Assembly (NCBI GenBank): GCA_002392655.1
Contig: DGHK01000045.1
Span: 1-26,504, forward strand
DNA from: Lachnospiraceae bacterium UBA3850
GTDB taxonomy: Bacteria; Bacillota; Clostridia; Lachnospirales; Lachnospiraceae
Length of the DNA: 26,504 bases
Reading direction: 5' to 3'
Made by a program: the position numbers and the translations under genes. Of this stretch, positions 1 through 8,738 are shown piece by piece. Position 1 is the stretch's first letter, and each line of letters starts with the position of its first letter. The notes below the pieces were generated by a model. It ran no database searches. It saw only the letters and a program-made list of their open reading frames with translations, and was not told the origin of the DNA.

Positions 1-330
<330 letters not shown>

Positions 331-335
331 CTTAA

Positions 336-827
336 TTATTCTGCTTCGGCACGGCCTCTTACAAGTCCTGTCACACCGGTTCTGACAATCTCCTGGATCT
401 CAAAGCCTTCAAGCAGACTTGTAAAAGCTTCAACCTTGTTGTTGTTACCTGTTATCTCAATCATGATAGATTCAGGCGAAACATCAACAATGCTTGCTCT
501 ATAAACATTTGCAACAGCTATTATCTGCTGTCTCTCATTCGCATCAGCCTTGATCTTAAGTAGAACCAATTCTCTTGTAACGGAGTCTCCGTCTTTAAGT
601 TCTATGATAGATCTGACATCGACGAGCTTACTTAACTGACTCTTGATCTGAGTCAGGATCTTATCATCACCAGAAACAACAACTGTCATTCTGGATATCT
701 TCGGATCCTCTGTCACACCAACAGATAAACTATCGATATTATAACCTCTTCTACTGAACATTCCGGATACTCTGCTGAGCACACCGGCAGTATTATCTAC
801 AAGAAGTGAAAGTACTTTTGTTTTCAT
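336..827 (-). CDS. ilvN: Acetolactate synthase small (regulatory) subunit
   Basis: This is the regulatory subunit of acetolactate synthase, which binds the catalytic subunit and mediates valine feedback in branched-chain amino acid synthesis. The 163-residue product matches the usual size of about 160. The N-terminal ACT domain is plain (VLSLLVDNTAGVLSRVSGMF, then RRGYNIDSLSVG), followed by the IlvN C-terminal domain (ITGNNNKVEAFTSLLEGFEI). An in-frame ATG at 845 exists, but I place the start at 827 because AAAGGACG lies at the right distance before it and the ACT domain begins there. A consensus-like promoter lies at 866-894, so the leader is only about 30 bases, too short for an attenuator. 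It is followed by ilvC; the catalytic ilvB is not in this window. Confidence 0.95.
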   Translation of the reverse strand: MKTKVLSLLVDNTAGVLSRVSGMFSRRGYNIDSLSVGVTEDPKISRMTVVVSGDDKILTQIKSQLSKLVDVRSIIELKDGDSVTRELVLLKIKADANERQQIIAVANVYRASIVDVSPESIMIEITGNNNKVEAFTSLLEGFEIQEIVRTGVTGLVRGRAEAE

Positions 828-865
828 ATATTCACGTCCTTTCAAATAGTGATAAAAACATAAAT

Positions 866-894
866 ATTTTAGCTTTTATAAAGTATATTGTCAA
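866..894 (-). promoter_or_regulatory. Sigma-A type promoter of ilvN-ilvC
   Basis: Read on the minus strand: TTGACA (-35, plus coordinates 889-894), a 17-base spacer, then TAAAAT (-10, 866-871). The -35 is a perfect match and the -10 has five of six bases. It lies between the stop of the L,D-transpeptidase gene (907) and the ilvN start (827), which separates the ilv genes from the upstream operon. No terminator hairpin is visible between 828 and 906, so read-through from upstream may add to expression. Confidence 0.8.
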
Positions 895-906
895 TGATTT
901 ATATGT

Positions 907-2286
907 TCAATAAACTATAACCGGCATGCCCTCTTCAATGATTCCGTAAAGCTCCTGAGCCTTTGAATATGGCATATTTACACAGCCGTGCGAACCACCT
1001 CCGATGTATATTTGACCTCCGAAGGCTCCTCTCCATGTTGCATCATGAAAACCTATACCACCATTAAATGGCATCCAGTAGGTTACGTGAGACTCATAAT
1101 CGTCTCCTCTCAGTACTGCCGGAGACTGTTTGTAATCAACTGAATAAATACCGCTCGGGGTTGCTCTTCTGAGGTTTACATTTCCGGTAACAACATCAGA
1201 ATCAAGAACAACCTTATTGTTTTTATAGATATACATATGCTGATTTTCTATATCGACCTCGGCATAAAAATTACCGATATCATCCTTTGTCTCTTCATCA
1301 TAGGTATATCCAGAAACCTCAAAAACCGGAGTTCTCGTAACATTGTTATAATGAATGATATCATTATAAAGGGCTTCCGTTTCTTTCTCAGTATCTATCT
1401 TCCAGCCATAATCGCCCTGAATTACCGTTATCTTTTTTCCACCGTGAGTTTTAAAGGTACGTGGTTTTTCGAAAGTGTCATGGAGTCTTGAAAAGCTCTC
1501 AACTACTGCCCTTACCTTATTCAAACTGACAGTAGCGTTGTAATTATCTGCAATCCTGATTGTTGAGAACAGCTGTTCAGAGGTGATCGGAAGCTCTGTA
1601 TCTCCATATAAATAAATGATGTTAAGTGAGCTTATCTTGTTGCACAGCTTGACACACCTTACCACACGATCGCTGTCAATCTTATATTCTGCTTCTCTAT
1701 AGAAGCCCTCCTCTTCTACATCAATAGAGTTTCCACCACTCTTGATTATCTCCTGGATACGTGCCTTGAGTGCTGCCGGATTCTCTATAAGAGTACCTGG
1801 ATTTTCATCAACAGCTTCAACAACATTATCCTTATTAACTACTATTTTGGGATTCTCGGGTTCGACCATGGATGACTCATCCATCTCCTTAAGTCTGTCA
1901 AGTTCAAAGGAGAGCATCTTGTAATCCACATTGATATATCTGTCGATTGTATATGGCTTGTTCCAGAAAGTAGAAACCCAAAGGAACGGGTTCTGTTCTC
2001 TTTTTATCTGATCCAGATAAGATCTGTAATCTATATTGTAACCTATCCTGTCACCGGACAGCACTTCCGTTTTATCTCTGAATTTTATCTCAAACTTGAA
2101 ATCTGCCGGATTCTCATACATAGCATTCTCTACATATGCAGGGCTTTTAAAACCATAATCCTTTCCGTTTATTATAGTACCAGGATAATAAGTATCTATC
2201 GAGGTAAGCACCATAGCCAGATAGACAAGGACTATGATACTTAAAACACTTATTATGGTATATCTGATTATCTTATTGGACCACAT
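907..2286 (-). CDS. Membrane-anchored L,D-transpeptidase (YkuD domain)
   Basis: L,D-transpeptidases make 3-3 cross-links in peptidoglycan outside the membrane. The 459-residue protein has one N-terminal membrane segment (about residues 7-28) with the rest predicted outside the cell. Residues of about 35-310 resemble the putative peptidoglycan-binding (YoaR-like) region that often precedes this catalytic domain. The C-terminal YkuD domain carries IGFHDATWRGAFGG and the active-site motif SHGCVNMP, with catalytic Cys435 and His433. The start has AAAGGA seven bases upstream. It is the last gene of the der-to-transpeptidase run, 30 bases after the metallophosphoesterase. The fold and active site are clear; the exact cross-link chemistry is inferred from the family. 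Confidence 0.9.
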   Translation of the reverse strand: MWSNKIIRYTIISVLSIIVLVYLAMVLTSIDTYYPGTIINGKDYGFKSPAYVENAMYENPADFKFEIKFRDKTEVLSGDRIGYNIDYRSYLDQIKREQNPFLWVSTFWNKPYTIDRYINVDYKMLSFELDRLKEMDESSMVEPENPKIVVNKDNVVEAVDENPGTLIENPAALKARIQEIIKSGGNSIDVEEEGFYREAEYKIDSDRVVRCVKLCNKISSLNIIYLYGDTELPITSEQLFSTIRIADNYNATVSLNKVRAVVESFSRLHDTFEKPRTFKTHGGKKITVIQGDYGWKIDTEKETEALYNDIIHYNNVTRTPVFEVSGYTYDEETKDDIGNFYAEVDIENQHMYIYKNNKVVLDSDVVTGNVNLRRATPSGIYSVDYKQSPAVLRGDDYESHVTYWMPFNGGIGFHDATWRGAFGGQIYIGGGSHGCVNMPYSKAQELYGIIEEGMPVIVY

Positions 2287-2316
2287 TTTTTATTCCTTTA
2301 AAAATATTCATTAATA

Positions 2317-3093
2317 TTATTTAAAACACACAACTACTATTTCAGATTTATTATTAAATCTAATTTTTATCGAATGCTGACCTATACCATTCGTAACGAT
2401 CATCTGTGTATCATCTTTTTTATAAAGCCCATAATCATACTTCGGGAAAGGATGAAGTCTAGGTGATATCATACCTCCCAAAACAGGTAGTCTGACCAGA
2501 CCGCCATGGTAGTGACCGGCAAGAACAAGCTCGGCTCCCCACTCAGAATAGCCCTTTATGAAATCAGGAGTATGCCCCAAAAGTATCGTATACTTTGAAC
2601 TATCTCTCTGACCAAGCACCTTCGTCAGCTTATCTCCTGTCAACTTCGGATACTTAATCCTCTTATAATAACTAAGAGGTATATCAACTCCATATACATC
2701 CAGGTAATCCAAAACCTCCTCATGGCAGTTGACAAGAAATCTAACTCTTTTATCAAGCGCACTTAGATATTGTTCCCAGACCGAACCGTTTCCATATATA
2801 TTTTTTATTATCTTTCTCTCATGATTACCATATGAATAGTAGACAGGATAAATCTCTGCCAGATTATTAATAAGACTTATAGCAGGTTCCATATCATCAT
2901 ATTCATCCCTACCATTTATCATATCTCCGCCCAGCAGAACAACATCCGGCCGAGCCTCCTCTACTGCAGAAATAATAGCATCATTAAGCGCTCCTTCTTT
3001 CGCCTCATGGAAATCCGAAATAAAAACTATCCTGCGTCCAGAAAGCTTCTCACCGCCATCTATTTCATATTTTTTAATCCTGATCTGACTCAT
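2317..3093 (-). CDS. Calcineurin-like metallophosphoesterase (YaeI/YkuE type)
   Basis: A 258-residue phosphoesterase with the complete two-metal signature: DFH (Asp27, His29), GGD (Asp57), GNHE (Asn90, His91), LLGHTPD and AGHYHGG. Relatives such as YaeI and YkuE act on phospholipid head groups or cell-wall lipids, but many members are uncharacterised, so the substrate is unknown. There is no clear signal peptide or membrane segment, unlike many YkuE proteins. The ATG directly follows the scpB stop (TAAATG), and GAGGTAA inside the scpB 3' end serves as ribosome binding site, so translation is probably coupled. The next gene downstream is a cell-wall transpeptidase, which agrees with an envelope role but does not prove it. 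Confidence 0.85.
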   Translation of the reverse strand: MSQIRIKKYEIDGGEKLSGRRIVFISDFHEAKEGALNDAIISAVEEARPDVVLLGGDMINGRDEYDDMEPAISLINNLAEIYPVYYSYGNHERKIIKNIYGNGSVWEQYLSALDKRVRFLVNCHEEVLDYLDVYGVDIPLSYYKRIKYPKLTGDKLTKVLGQRDSSKYTILLGHTPDFIKGYSEWGAELVLAGHYHGGLVRLPVLGGMISPRLHPFPKYDYGLYKKDDTQMIVTNGIGQHSIKIRFNNKSEIVVVCFK

Positions 3094-3678
3094 TTAGGTC
3101 GTTACCTCTATACCAGCTTCCTCTTCAGCTTGTCTTCTGAAGTCCTCTATCTTATCAGGTGATATATCCGGAAGTTCATCCATAGATGATATACCAAAGC
3201 TTCTTAAGAAGTCATCGGTTGTACCAAATAATATAGGATGTCCGGGCGCATCCAGTCTGCCCACCTCACATATGAGGTTGTAATCAACAAGTTTATTTAC
3301 AGCATGACTGCACGATACACCTCTTATCTTCTCTATCTCAGCCCTTGTAACCGGCTGTTTATATGCTACTATGGATAGAGTTTCAAGAAGCACATCTGTA
3401 AGCACATGCTTCTTCGGCATATTTACAATCCTTCCGAGAATCTCGAAGTATTCATTCTTTGTACATAGCTGATACTTTCCATCAAGCTCTATCAGCCTTA
3501 TACCTCTATCCTCACTATTTAAATCTTCCATAAGTTCACTTATGGCCACCTTAAAATCTTTTTTGTTGATGGGTTCTTCTTCAGTCCCCAGTGCACTTAG
3601 CAGCTTACCTTCATCAACAGCTCCCCCTATAGCAAAAAGAACTGCCTCAATTGCCGCTTTTAGATTGATATCATTCAT
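3094..3678 (-). CDS. scpB: Segregation and condensation protein B
   Basis: ScpB is the winged-helix kite subunit of the SMC-ScpAB condensin, which organises and separates newly replicated chromosomes. The 194-residue product is of normal length. It begins LKAAIEAVLFAIGGAV and contains the family core LLETLSIVAYKQPVTRAEIE (about residues 89-108) and GRLDAPGHPILFGTTDDFL. AGGAAAC lies before the ATG. It starts 10 bases after the scpA stop, the usual scpA-scpB pairing, and its TAA abuts the ATG of the metallophosphoesterase. SMC itself is not in the window. Confidence 0.95.
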   Translation of the reverse strand: MNDINLKAAIEAVLFAIGGAVDEGKLLSALGTEEEPINKKDFKVAISELMEDLNSEDRGIRLIELDGKYQLCTKNEYFEILGRIVNMPKKHVLTDVLLETLSIVAYKQPVTRAEIEKIRGVSCSHAVNKLVDYNLICEVGRLDAPGHPILFGTTDDFLRSFGISSMDELPDISPDKIEDFRRQAEEEAGIEVTT

Positions 3679-3688
3679 AAACTGTTTC

Positions 3689-4435
3689 CTATTCTAACGA
3701 ATCTATCAAAATTTCACCAAACATCTTATCCTGCCTGATTGTAAGTATTCCTGACTTCATAAGCTCAAGAATAGCCAGAAATGAGACTATGAGATTCATC
3801 TTTCCTCTTTTTCCTTTTAAAAGAGTTTTGAAGTTAATACTCCTCAAGCCCTTTATCTCTGTCCTTATCTCAAGCATCTTGTCTTCAAGCTTTATCTCAT
3901 CTCTGGTAATCGTTCCGAATTTACTTCTCACAGGATCGACTCTGTCTATCTCACGTTTAAGTAGTGTCTGGAATATCTCATTAAGCTTTTTCATGGTTAG
4001 ATCGCCTATGAGTTCTGCTGGATCTACCTCTTCCTTGAAATTCTTCACTTCCTTCGGAATAGATTCACCTTTAAAATATGCACCACTTGCATCGATGGAC
4101 ATATCCTTCAATTCCGCTGAAGCATACTTATACATCTTGTACTCAAGAAGACTCTTAACAAGCTCAGCCCTCGGATCATCCTCCTCTTCCTCTTCATTTT
4201 CCTCTTTAGGAAGAAGCATCTTGGCTTTAATGGATATAAGTGTAGCTGCCATAACAAGAAACTCACTCATTACATCCATGCTTTCTTCTTCCATAGTATC
4301 AAGATAATCGAGATATTGTTTTGTTATCTCTACAATAGGAATATCAAATATATTGAATTTGTTTTTCTCTATCAGATGAAGAAGGAGGTCAAGCGGTCCT
4401 TCAAAACCTTCAAGCTTTACATCTATTTTATCCAT
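3689..4435 (-). CDS. scpA: Segregation and condensation protein A
   Basis: ScpA is the kleisin subunit that bridges the SMC heads and binds ScpB in bacterial condensin. The 248-residue product begins with the diagnostic N-terminal motif EGFEGPLDLLLHLI (residues 9-22) and ends with the C-terminal winged-helix region that contacts the SMC head (VSFLAILELMKSGILTI). An acidic run (about residues 78-88) links the two parts, which is common in this family. It starts six bases after the gpsA stop. The ribosome binding site is weak (GGGATG about 13 bases upstream), so translation probably depends on coupling with gpsA. Confidence 0.95.
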   Translation of the reverse strand: MDKIDVKLEGFEGPLDLLLHLIEKNKFNIFDIPIVEITKQYLDYLDTMEEESMDVMSEFLVMAATLISIKAKMLLPKEENEEEEEDDPRAELVKSLLEYKMYKYASAELKDMSIDASGAYFKGESIPKEVKNFKEEVDPAELIGDLTMKKLNEIFQTLLKREIDRVDPVRSKFGTITRDEIKLEDKMLEIRTEIKGLRSINFKTLLKGKRGKMNLIVSFLAILELMKSGILTIRQDKMFGEILIDSLE

Positions 4436-4441
4436 CAGTGA

Positions 4442-5452
4442 TTATTCATCCCAGGAAAGGGTTGATGACTCCTTCTTTTTATCTCTTCCAAGGAGGTTAC
4501 GAAGTGCATCCTTTGCAGATACATTTTCAAAAAGGATCTTATTTACCTCCTCTACTATAGGCATCTCAACTTCATACAGGCTTGCGAGCTTAAGAGCAGC
4601 CTTAGCAGAATAAACACCCTCGACAATCATTTTGACTTCGTCCATTGCTTCCTGATAGGTATAACCCTGACCAATCAGAAAACCTGCACGCCTGTTACGG
4701 CTATGAACAGAAGCACATGTAACTATAAGGTCTCCTGTTCCCGAAAGACCGGAAAATGTAGTAGCCTTTCCGCCCATAGCAACTCCAAGAGATGTAAGCT
4801 CATATATACCTCTAGTTATAAGAGCAGCTTTGGCATTATCTCCACATCCAAGGCCATCAGCTATACCGGCTGCGAGAGCGATAACATTTTTTACAGCCCC
4901 GCCAAGCTCAATTCCTATAACATCAGGACTTATATATACTCTGAAGAAGTTGTTCATGAAAACATCCTGAATAAACATGGCAAGCTCTTTATCATCAGAA
5001 CCGACAACTACAGTAGTAGGAAGTTCCTTTCCTACCTCTTCTGCGTGGCTTGGTCCTGAAAGAACAGCAATCTTCGCCTGAGGAATCTCTTCTTTTATAA
5101 CCTGTGAAAGTCTCTTCAGGCTGTCTTCTTCAATCCCTTTAGCAACATTTACAATTACCTGTTCATCAACTATATATGGCGCTACGCTCTTAGCTGTGGT
5201 ACGCACAAATGGTGACGGAACAGCCATAACTATAAGATCAGCATCATCAACTGATGCCTTCAGATCTGTTGTATATTCTACATTACCTGGAAGCATAACT
5301 CCCGGAAGCTTTGTTTTGTGCTGAGAGTATTCCTTCAACATGGCAATCTCTTCAGCATCGATTGACCATACTGTTAATGTATGTCCGTTAATTGTAAGCA
5401 GCTTAGTAAGAGCAATTCCCCAACTTCCTGCACCGAGAACGGTTATCTTCAT
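4442..5452 (-). CDS. gpsA: NAD(P)-dependent glycerol-3-phosphate dehydrogenase
   Basis: GpsA reduces dihydroxyacetone phosphate to sn-glycerol 3-phosphate, the backbone for phospholipids, in the cytoplasm. The 336-residue product has the N-terminal dinucleotide motif GAGSWG (7-12), the loop VLSGPSHAEEV (130-140) and the catalytic lysine in LGGAVKNVIALAAGIADG (Lys188). Length and motifs are typical. Its ATG abuts the plsY stop (TAAATG) with GGGAG upstream. It sits beside plsY, the acyltransferase that uses its product, so the two form a lipid-precursor pair. Confidence 0.97.
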   Translation of the reverse strand: MKITVLGAGSWGIALTKLLTINGHTLTVWSIDAEEIAMLKEYSQHKTKLPGVMLPGNVEYTTDLKASVDDADLIVMAVPSPFVRTTAKSVAPYIVDEQVIVNVAKGIEEDSLKRLSQVIKEEIPQAKIAVLSGPSHAEEVGKELPTTVVVGSDDKELAMFIQDVFMNNFFRVYISPDVIGIELGGAVKNVIALAAGIADGLGCGDNAKAALITRGIYELTSLGVAMGGKATTFSGLSGTGDLIVTCASVHSRNRRAGFLIGQGYTYQEAMDEVKMIVEGVYSAKAALKLASLYEVEMPIVEEVNKILFENVSAKDALRNLLGRDKKKESSTLSWDE

Positions 5453-6130
5453 TTATACTCCCTCCTGTTTTTTCATATGGAATTTATTCTCTGTATGATT
5501 CATCAGTCTGATGATGTTCTGCTTATGCTTACATATTGCAAGAACAGCAAGAATCACAACGAGAACAGAACTTTCAATAAATGCATTCTTAGATGACGGA
5601 ACATTCATATCAAAACATGTGAGTCCCATTAATCCCTGAAGGATATAGCAAACTGCAATACCTATCATAAGAACTATAGAACCGACTGACATATATTTTG
5701 AAACAAATATAGTTCCTGCAAATATAGCAAACATAATGACAATAAACCAAGGATGCAGAACGCTTGCAGCAAATCCTCCGATAGTAGCTATACCCTTTCC
5801 ACCCTTGAACTTCAGATATACAGGGAAGATATGACCAAGCACAGCCCCAAGTCCGACATATGTCATAATCAGATAATATGAATCAGGATATGATCCTCTG
5901 AATATAAATCTGGCAGCCATACATGGCACAAATGACTTGCAGAAATCACCTATAAATACAACCAGGCCAGCCTTGAAGCCGAGAACCCTGAGTGCATTCG
6001 TTGTTCCGGAATTACCACTTCCATGTTCTCTGATATCTATTCCGACCAGCTTGCTATATAGAACACCTGTTTCGATAAGACCAAAGCCGTATCCCACAAC
6101 AAGACATATGATTCTCAGATATATGCTCAT
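5453..6130 (-). CDS. plsY: Glycerol-3-phosphate acyltransferase (acyl-phosphate dependent)
   Basis: PlsY is a membrane enzyme that moves an acyl group from acyl-phosphate to glycerol 3-phosphate to make lysophosphatidic acid. The 225-residue protein has several membrane segments (about 4-24, 52-73, 86-105, 113-150, 185-204) and both family motifs: HGSGNSGTTN (36-45) and FKGGKGIAT (108-116). It overlaps the end of der by four bases (ATGA) and has AAAGGAAAG upstream. The C-terminus (NHTENKFHMKKQEGV) is a short, charged cytoplasmic tail. The substrate it uses is produced by gpsA immediately downstream. Confidence 0.96.
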   Translation of the reverse strand: MSIYLRIICLVVGYGFGLIETGVLYSKLVGIDIREHGSGNSGTTNALRVLGFKAGLVVFIGDFCKSFVPCMAARFIFRGSYPDSYYLIMTYVGLGAVLGHIFPVYLKFKGGKGIATIGGFAASVLHPWFIVIMFAIFAGTIFVSKYMSVGSIVLMIGIAVCYILQGLMGLTCFDMNVPSSKNAFIESSVLVVILAVLAICKHKQNIIRLMNHTENKFHMKKQEGV

Positions 6131-7452
6131 CTGCTTTCTTTCCTTTCTCTGAGGATTATTTTAATCGGAGTTCCCTTAAACAGGAACGCTTCCCTAAGTT
6201 TATTCTCTATATATCTTATATAAGAAAAATGCGCAAGCTCCTTACTATTTATGAAAAGTACAAATGTAGGCGGCTTAACTGACACCTGTGTGATATAGTA
6301 AAGCCTGAGACGTTTACCCTTATCACTAGGCGGTTCATTTTCCGCAACAGCATCTGTAAGTATCTCATTCAGAACACCGGTCTGAACTCTCATACAAGAA
6401 TACTGCTCTACAAGATCGATGGTATCATATAGCTTTACGAGTCTCTGACCAGTGAGCGCAGATACAAAAAGCATCTCAGCATAAGGCATATAAGCAAGCT
6501 TCTGTCTAATTTCTTTCTTAACTCTGTTCATCGTATTGGTATCCTTCTCGACCAGATCCCATTTATTAACTACGATGATCATGCCCTTACCGCGTTCATG
6601 TGCAATTCCGGCAATTTTAGTATCCTGATCAGTAATACCTTCCTCAGCATTTATAACTAAAACCGCAATATCACATCTCTCTACAGCTGCAACAGTTCTT
6701 ATAATACTGTATCTCTCTATCTCATCCTTAATCTTGGATTTTCTTCTCAGACCGGCTGTATCTATAAATACATATTCTTTTCCATTTCTCTTAATCCTTG
6801 TATCTATAGCATCTCTCGTTGTACCTGCTATATCCGATACTATAAGTCTGTCAGTACCCAGAAGCTTATTAATGATAGAAGATTTACCGGTATTTGGCTT
6901 ACCTATCACAGCAATTCTAGGTGTATCATCCTCTTCTTCCTCTTCGTCACTATCGCCGAACTCCTCGATAACTTTCTCAAGCATATCTCCTAGTCCGAGC
7001 TTGCTGGCAGCAGATATCGGATACGGATCACCTATTCCCAGATTATAGAATTCATAAACATATGATTCATATTTTTCAAAATTATCAACCTTATTAACGC
7101 AAAGAATCACAGGCTTTTTAGACCTGCGCAGCATATCGGCAACCTGCATATCAGTCGCCGTAACACCGGACTTAACATCCGTTACAAATATGATTACATC
7201 TGAGGTCTCAATAGCTATCTCAGCCTGTTCTCTCATGGATTTTTTGATGATATCCTCAGTATCTGTTTCGATACCTCCCGTATCCACGATAGTAAACTTG
7301 TGAGTAAGCCAATCAACATCAGCATATATCCTGTCCCTGGTAACTCCCGGGGTATCCTGCACTATGGCGACTCTCTCTCCCGCAAGAGTATTAAACAGAG
7401 TGGACTTTCCAACATTTGGTCTTCCTACAATAGCGACCATTTTCTTAGCCAT
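6127..7452 (-). CDS. der: Ribosome assembly GTPase Der (EngA)
   Basis: Der is an essential double GTPase needed for maturation of the 50S subunit. The 441-residue protein shows two GTP-binding domains in tandem: GRPNVGKS (10-17), DTGG (57-60) and NKVD (120-123); then GKPNTGKS (184-191), DTAG (231-234) and NKWD (296-299). A KH-like domain follows (about 355-441). The linker between the G domains is a dense acidic run (about 166-177). The start follows GGTGAAG. A good promoter lies at 7487-7515, making der the first gene of the run that ends with the L,D-transpeptidase. Order der-plsY-gpsA is common in Clostridia. Confidence 0.97.
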   Translation of the reverse strand: MAKKMVAIVGRPNVGKSTLFNTLAGERVAIVQDTPGVTRDRIYADVDWLTHKFTIVDTGGIETDTEDIIKKSMREQAEIAIETSDVIIFVTDVKSGVTATDMQVADMLRRSKKPVILCVNKVDNFEKYESYVYEFYNLGIGDPYPISAASKLGLGDMLEKVIEEFGDSDEEEEEDDTPRIAVIGKPNTGKSSIINKLLGTDRLIVSDIAGTTRDAIDTRIKRNGKEYVFIDTAGLRRKSKIKDEIERYSIIRTVAAVERCDIAVLVINAEEGITDQDTKIAGIAHERGKGMIIVVNKWDLVEKDTNTMNRVKKEIRQKLAYMPYAEMLFVSALTGQRLVKLYDTIDLVEQYSCMRVQTGVLNEILTDAVAENEPPSDKGKRLRLYYITQVSVKPPTFVLFINSKELAHFSYIRYIENKLREAFLFKGTPIKIILRERKESR

Positions 7453-7486
7453 ATCTTCACCACTTTCAATAAATCAAACAGACATA

Positions 7487-7515
7487 ATTTTACAATATCA
7501 GCAGGTTAATGTAAA
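7487..7515 (-). promoter_or_regulatory. Sigma-A type promoter of der operon
   Basis: On the minus strand TTTACA (-35, plus 7510-7515) is followed by a 17-base spacer and TAAAAT (-10, 7487-7492). It lies in the 75-base gap between yraN and der. No terminator hairpin is visible in that gap, so transcription from rnhB-yraN could also continue into der. Confidence 0.7.
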
Positions 7516-7527
7516 GAGCAGGTAGAA

Positions 7528-7875
7528 TCAAAAAGCAGCCTCTATATGTGTTATCTCTCCGCCCCGTATACCTATCACATCATACCTGATTGAGGTAATT
7601 TCAGGATTATATCCATTTACCTTCATATAGAATAATGATGCACGCCTTATCCTCTGCTGTTTAGTACGTGTAACCGCTTCAAGAGGATCTCCATGAGATA
7701 AGTCTTTTCTGTACTTAACCTCTACAAAAACCAGATACTCTTTATCTCTCGCCACAATATCTATCTCAGCACTTCTCGTCTGGAAATTCATGTCCAAAAT
7801 AACAAAGTTCTTTTTACGTAGATAATCAGCAGCTATGGACTCATAATTCTTTCCAATATCTCTTTTATTTATCAT
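7528..7875 (-). CDS. yraN: YraN family (UPF0102) nuclease-like protein
   Basis: A 115-residue protein of the YraN/UPF0102 family, which has a restriction-endonuclease-like fold but no settled function. The conserved core is present: AEIDIVARD (Glu37, Asp39) and VFVEVKYR (Glu52, Lys54), the presumed metal-binding nuclease residues, preceded by GKNYESIAADYL. It overlaps the rnhB stop by four bases (ATGA), so the two are translationally coupled. The rnhB-yraN pairing is widely conserved and suggests a link to nucleic acid maintenance, but this is inference. Confidence 0.9.
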   Translation of the reverse strand: MINKRDIGKNYESIAADYLRKKNFVILDMNFQTRSAEIDIVARDKEYLVFVEVKYRKDLSHGDPLEAVTRTKQQRIRRASLFYMKVNGYNPEITSIRYDVIGIRGGEITHIEAAF

Positions 7876-8663
7876 ACAAAATTCCCGATAAAACTTCTCC
7901 TATGTATCTCACAAGGTCCTATCTTCTTAAGCACCTCTATATGCGATGCAGATCCATAGCCCTTATTACTGTCAAATCCATATTCAGGATATTTCTTACT
8001 ATACTCAACCATCATTCTGTCTCTCGTAACTTTTGCAACTATACTAGCCGCAGCTATTGAAACCGACTTGGCGTCCCCTTTAACTATAGGAACCTGTTTC
8101 AAATCAAGCCCCGGAATCTTAAATGCATCTACAAGAACCATATCAGCGGGCAACGACAGCCCTAGAACTGCTTCCTTCATAGCAAGAGAGTCGGCAACAG
8201 CTATTCCCAGCTCGTCAATCTCCTTTTCATCCTTGATACCGATTTTATAGCTGACAGCATTTTCCGTTATTATCTGATACAGTTCCTCACGTCTTTTTTC
8301 ATTAATCTGCTTAGAATCATTAATATGAGGTATTATCAAGCCTTCCGGAAGAATAACGGCAGCTGTGACTATTGGTCCTGCCAGCGGTCCTCTTCCGACC
8401 TCGTCAACTCCACAGATACTGTGATACTCAGAGCCATACTTTTCCTCAAACTGCATCATCTGTTTAACTCTTTCTATTTCATTTCTGATAGAGTTTATCT
8501 TCTTTTCAGCAGAAGAAACAGTTGCCTTAACGCCACTTCGTTCATCACTTTCGTACTTCTCTACAAAAGCATATAATGCTTCAAGCTCCTTTTCATAATC
8601 AAGCAGACCAAACTCACCTGTTTTCTTATATTCTTTTTTTATATCAGCTATTGAAACACTCAT
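7872..8663 (-). CDS. rnhB: Ribonuclease HII
   Basis: RNase HII cuts the RNA strand of RNA-DNA hybrids and starts removal of single ribonucleotides from DNA. The catalytic domain begins near residue 84 with the signature VDEVGRGPLAG (Asp87, Glu88), continues with LVDAFKIPG and AAASIVAKVTRDRMM, and ends with the usual Ser/His region (HIEVLKKIGPCEIHRRSF). The first 80 residues are a helical N-terminal extension as in the Bacillus subtilis enzyme. AAGGAGAGG is a strong ribosome binding site. A 14-base-pair hairpin lies only 20 bases upstream of the ATG, leaving no room for a promoter between them. Confidence 0.96.
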   Translation of the reverse strand: MSVSIADIKKEYKKTGEFGLLDYEKELEALYAFVEKYESDERSGVKATVSSAEKKINSIRNEIERVKQMMQFEEKYGSEYHSICGVDEVGRGPLAGPIVTAAVILPEGLIIPHINDSKQINEKRREELYQIITENAVSYKIGIKDEKEIDELGIAVADSLAMKEAVLGLSLPADMVLVDAFKIPGLDLKQVPIVKGDAKSVSIAAASIVAKVTRDRMMVEYSKKYPEYGFDSNKGYGSASHIEVLKKIGPCEIHRRSFIGNFV

Positions 8664-8683
8664 TTTAACTGCCTCTCCTTAGA

Positions 8684-8718
8684 AAAAGCATCTAAAGCTT
8701 ATGTCTTTAGATGCTTTT
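8684..8718 (-). terminator. Terminator-like hairpin between lepB (second copy) and rnhB
   Basis: AAAAGCATCTAAAG (8684-8697) and CTTTAGATGCTTTT (8705-8718) form a perfect 14-base-pair stem with a seven-base loop. On the minus strand the 3' arm runs into TTTTTCT, a short U-tract; the plus strand also offers TTTT, so it could work in both directions. It follows the lepB stop (8739) and ends 20 bases before the rnhB ATG. It may therefore be a leaky terminator or part of an rnhB leader. Confidence 0.75.
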
Positions 8719-8738
8719 ATTTGTATAACTATAAGATG

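Noticed and set aside
3789..4307. 172-codon plus-strand open frame
   Set aside because: Antisense to scpA; the Ser-rich run mirrors the Glu-rich stretch of ScpA.
7500..7522. Short direct repeat ACCTGCT on both sides of the der -35 box
   Set aside because: Seven bases, two copies, no symmetry; likely chance.
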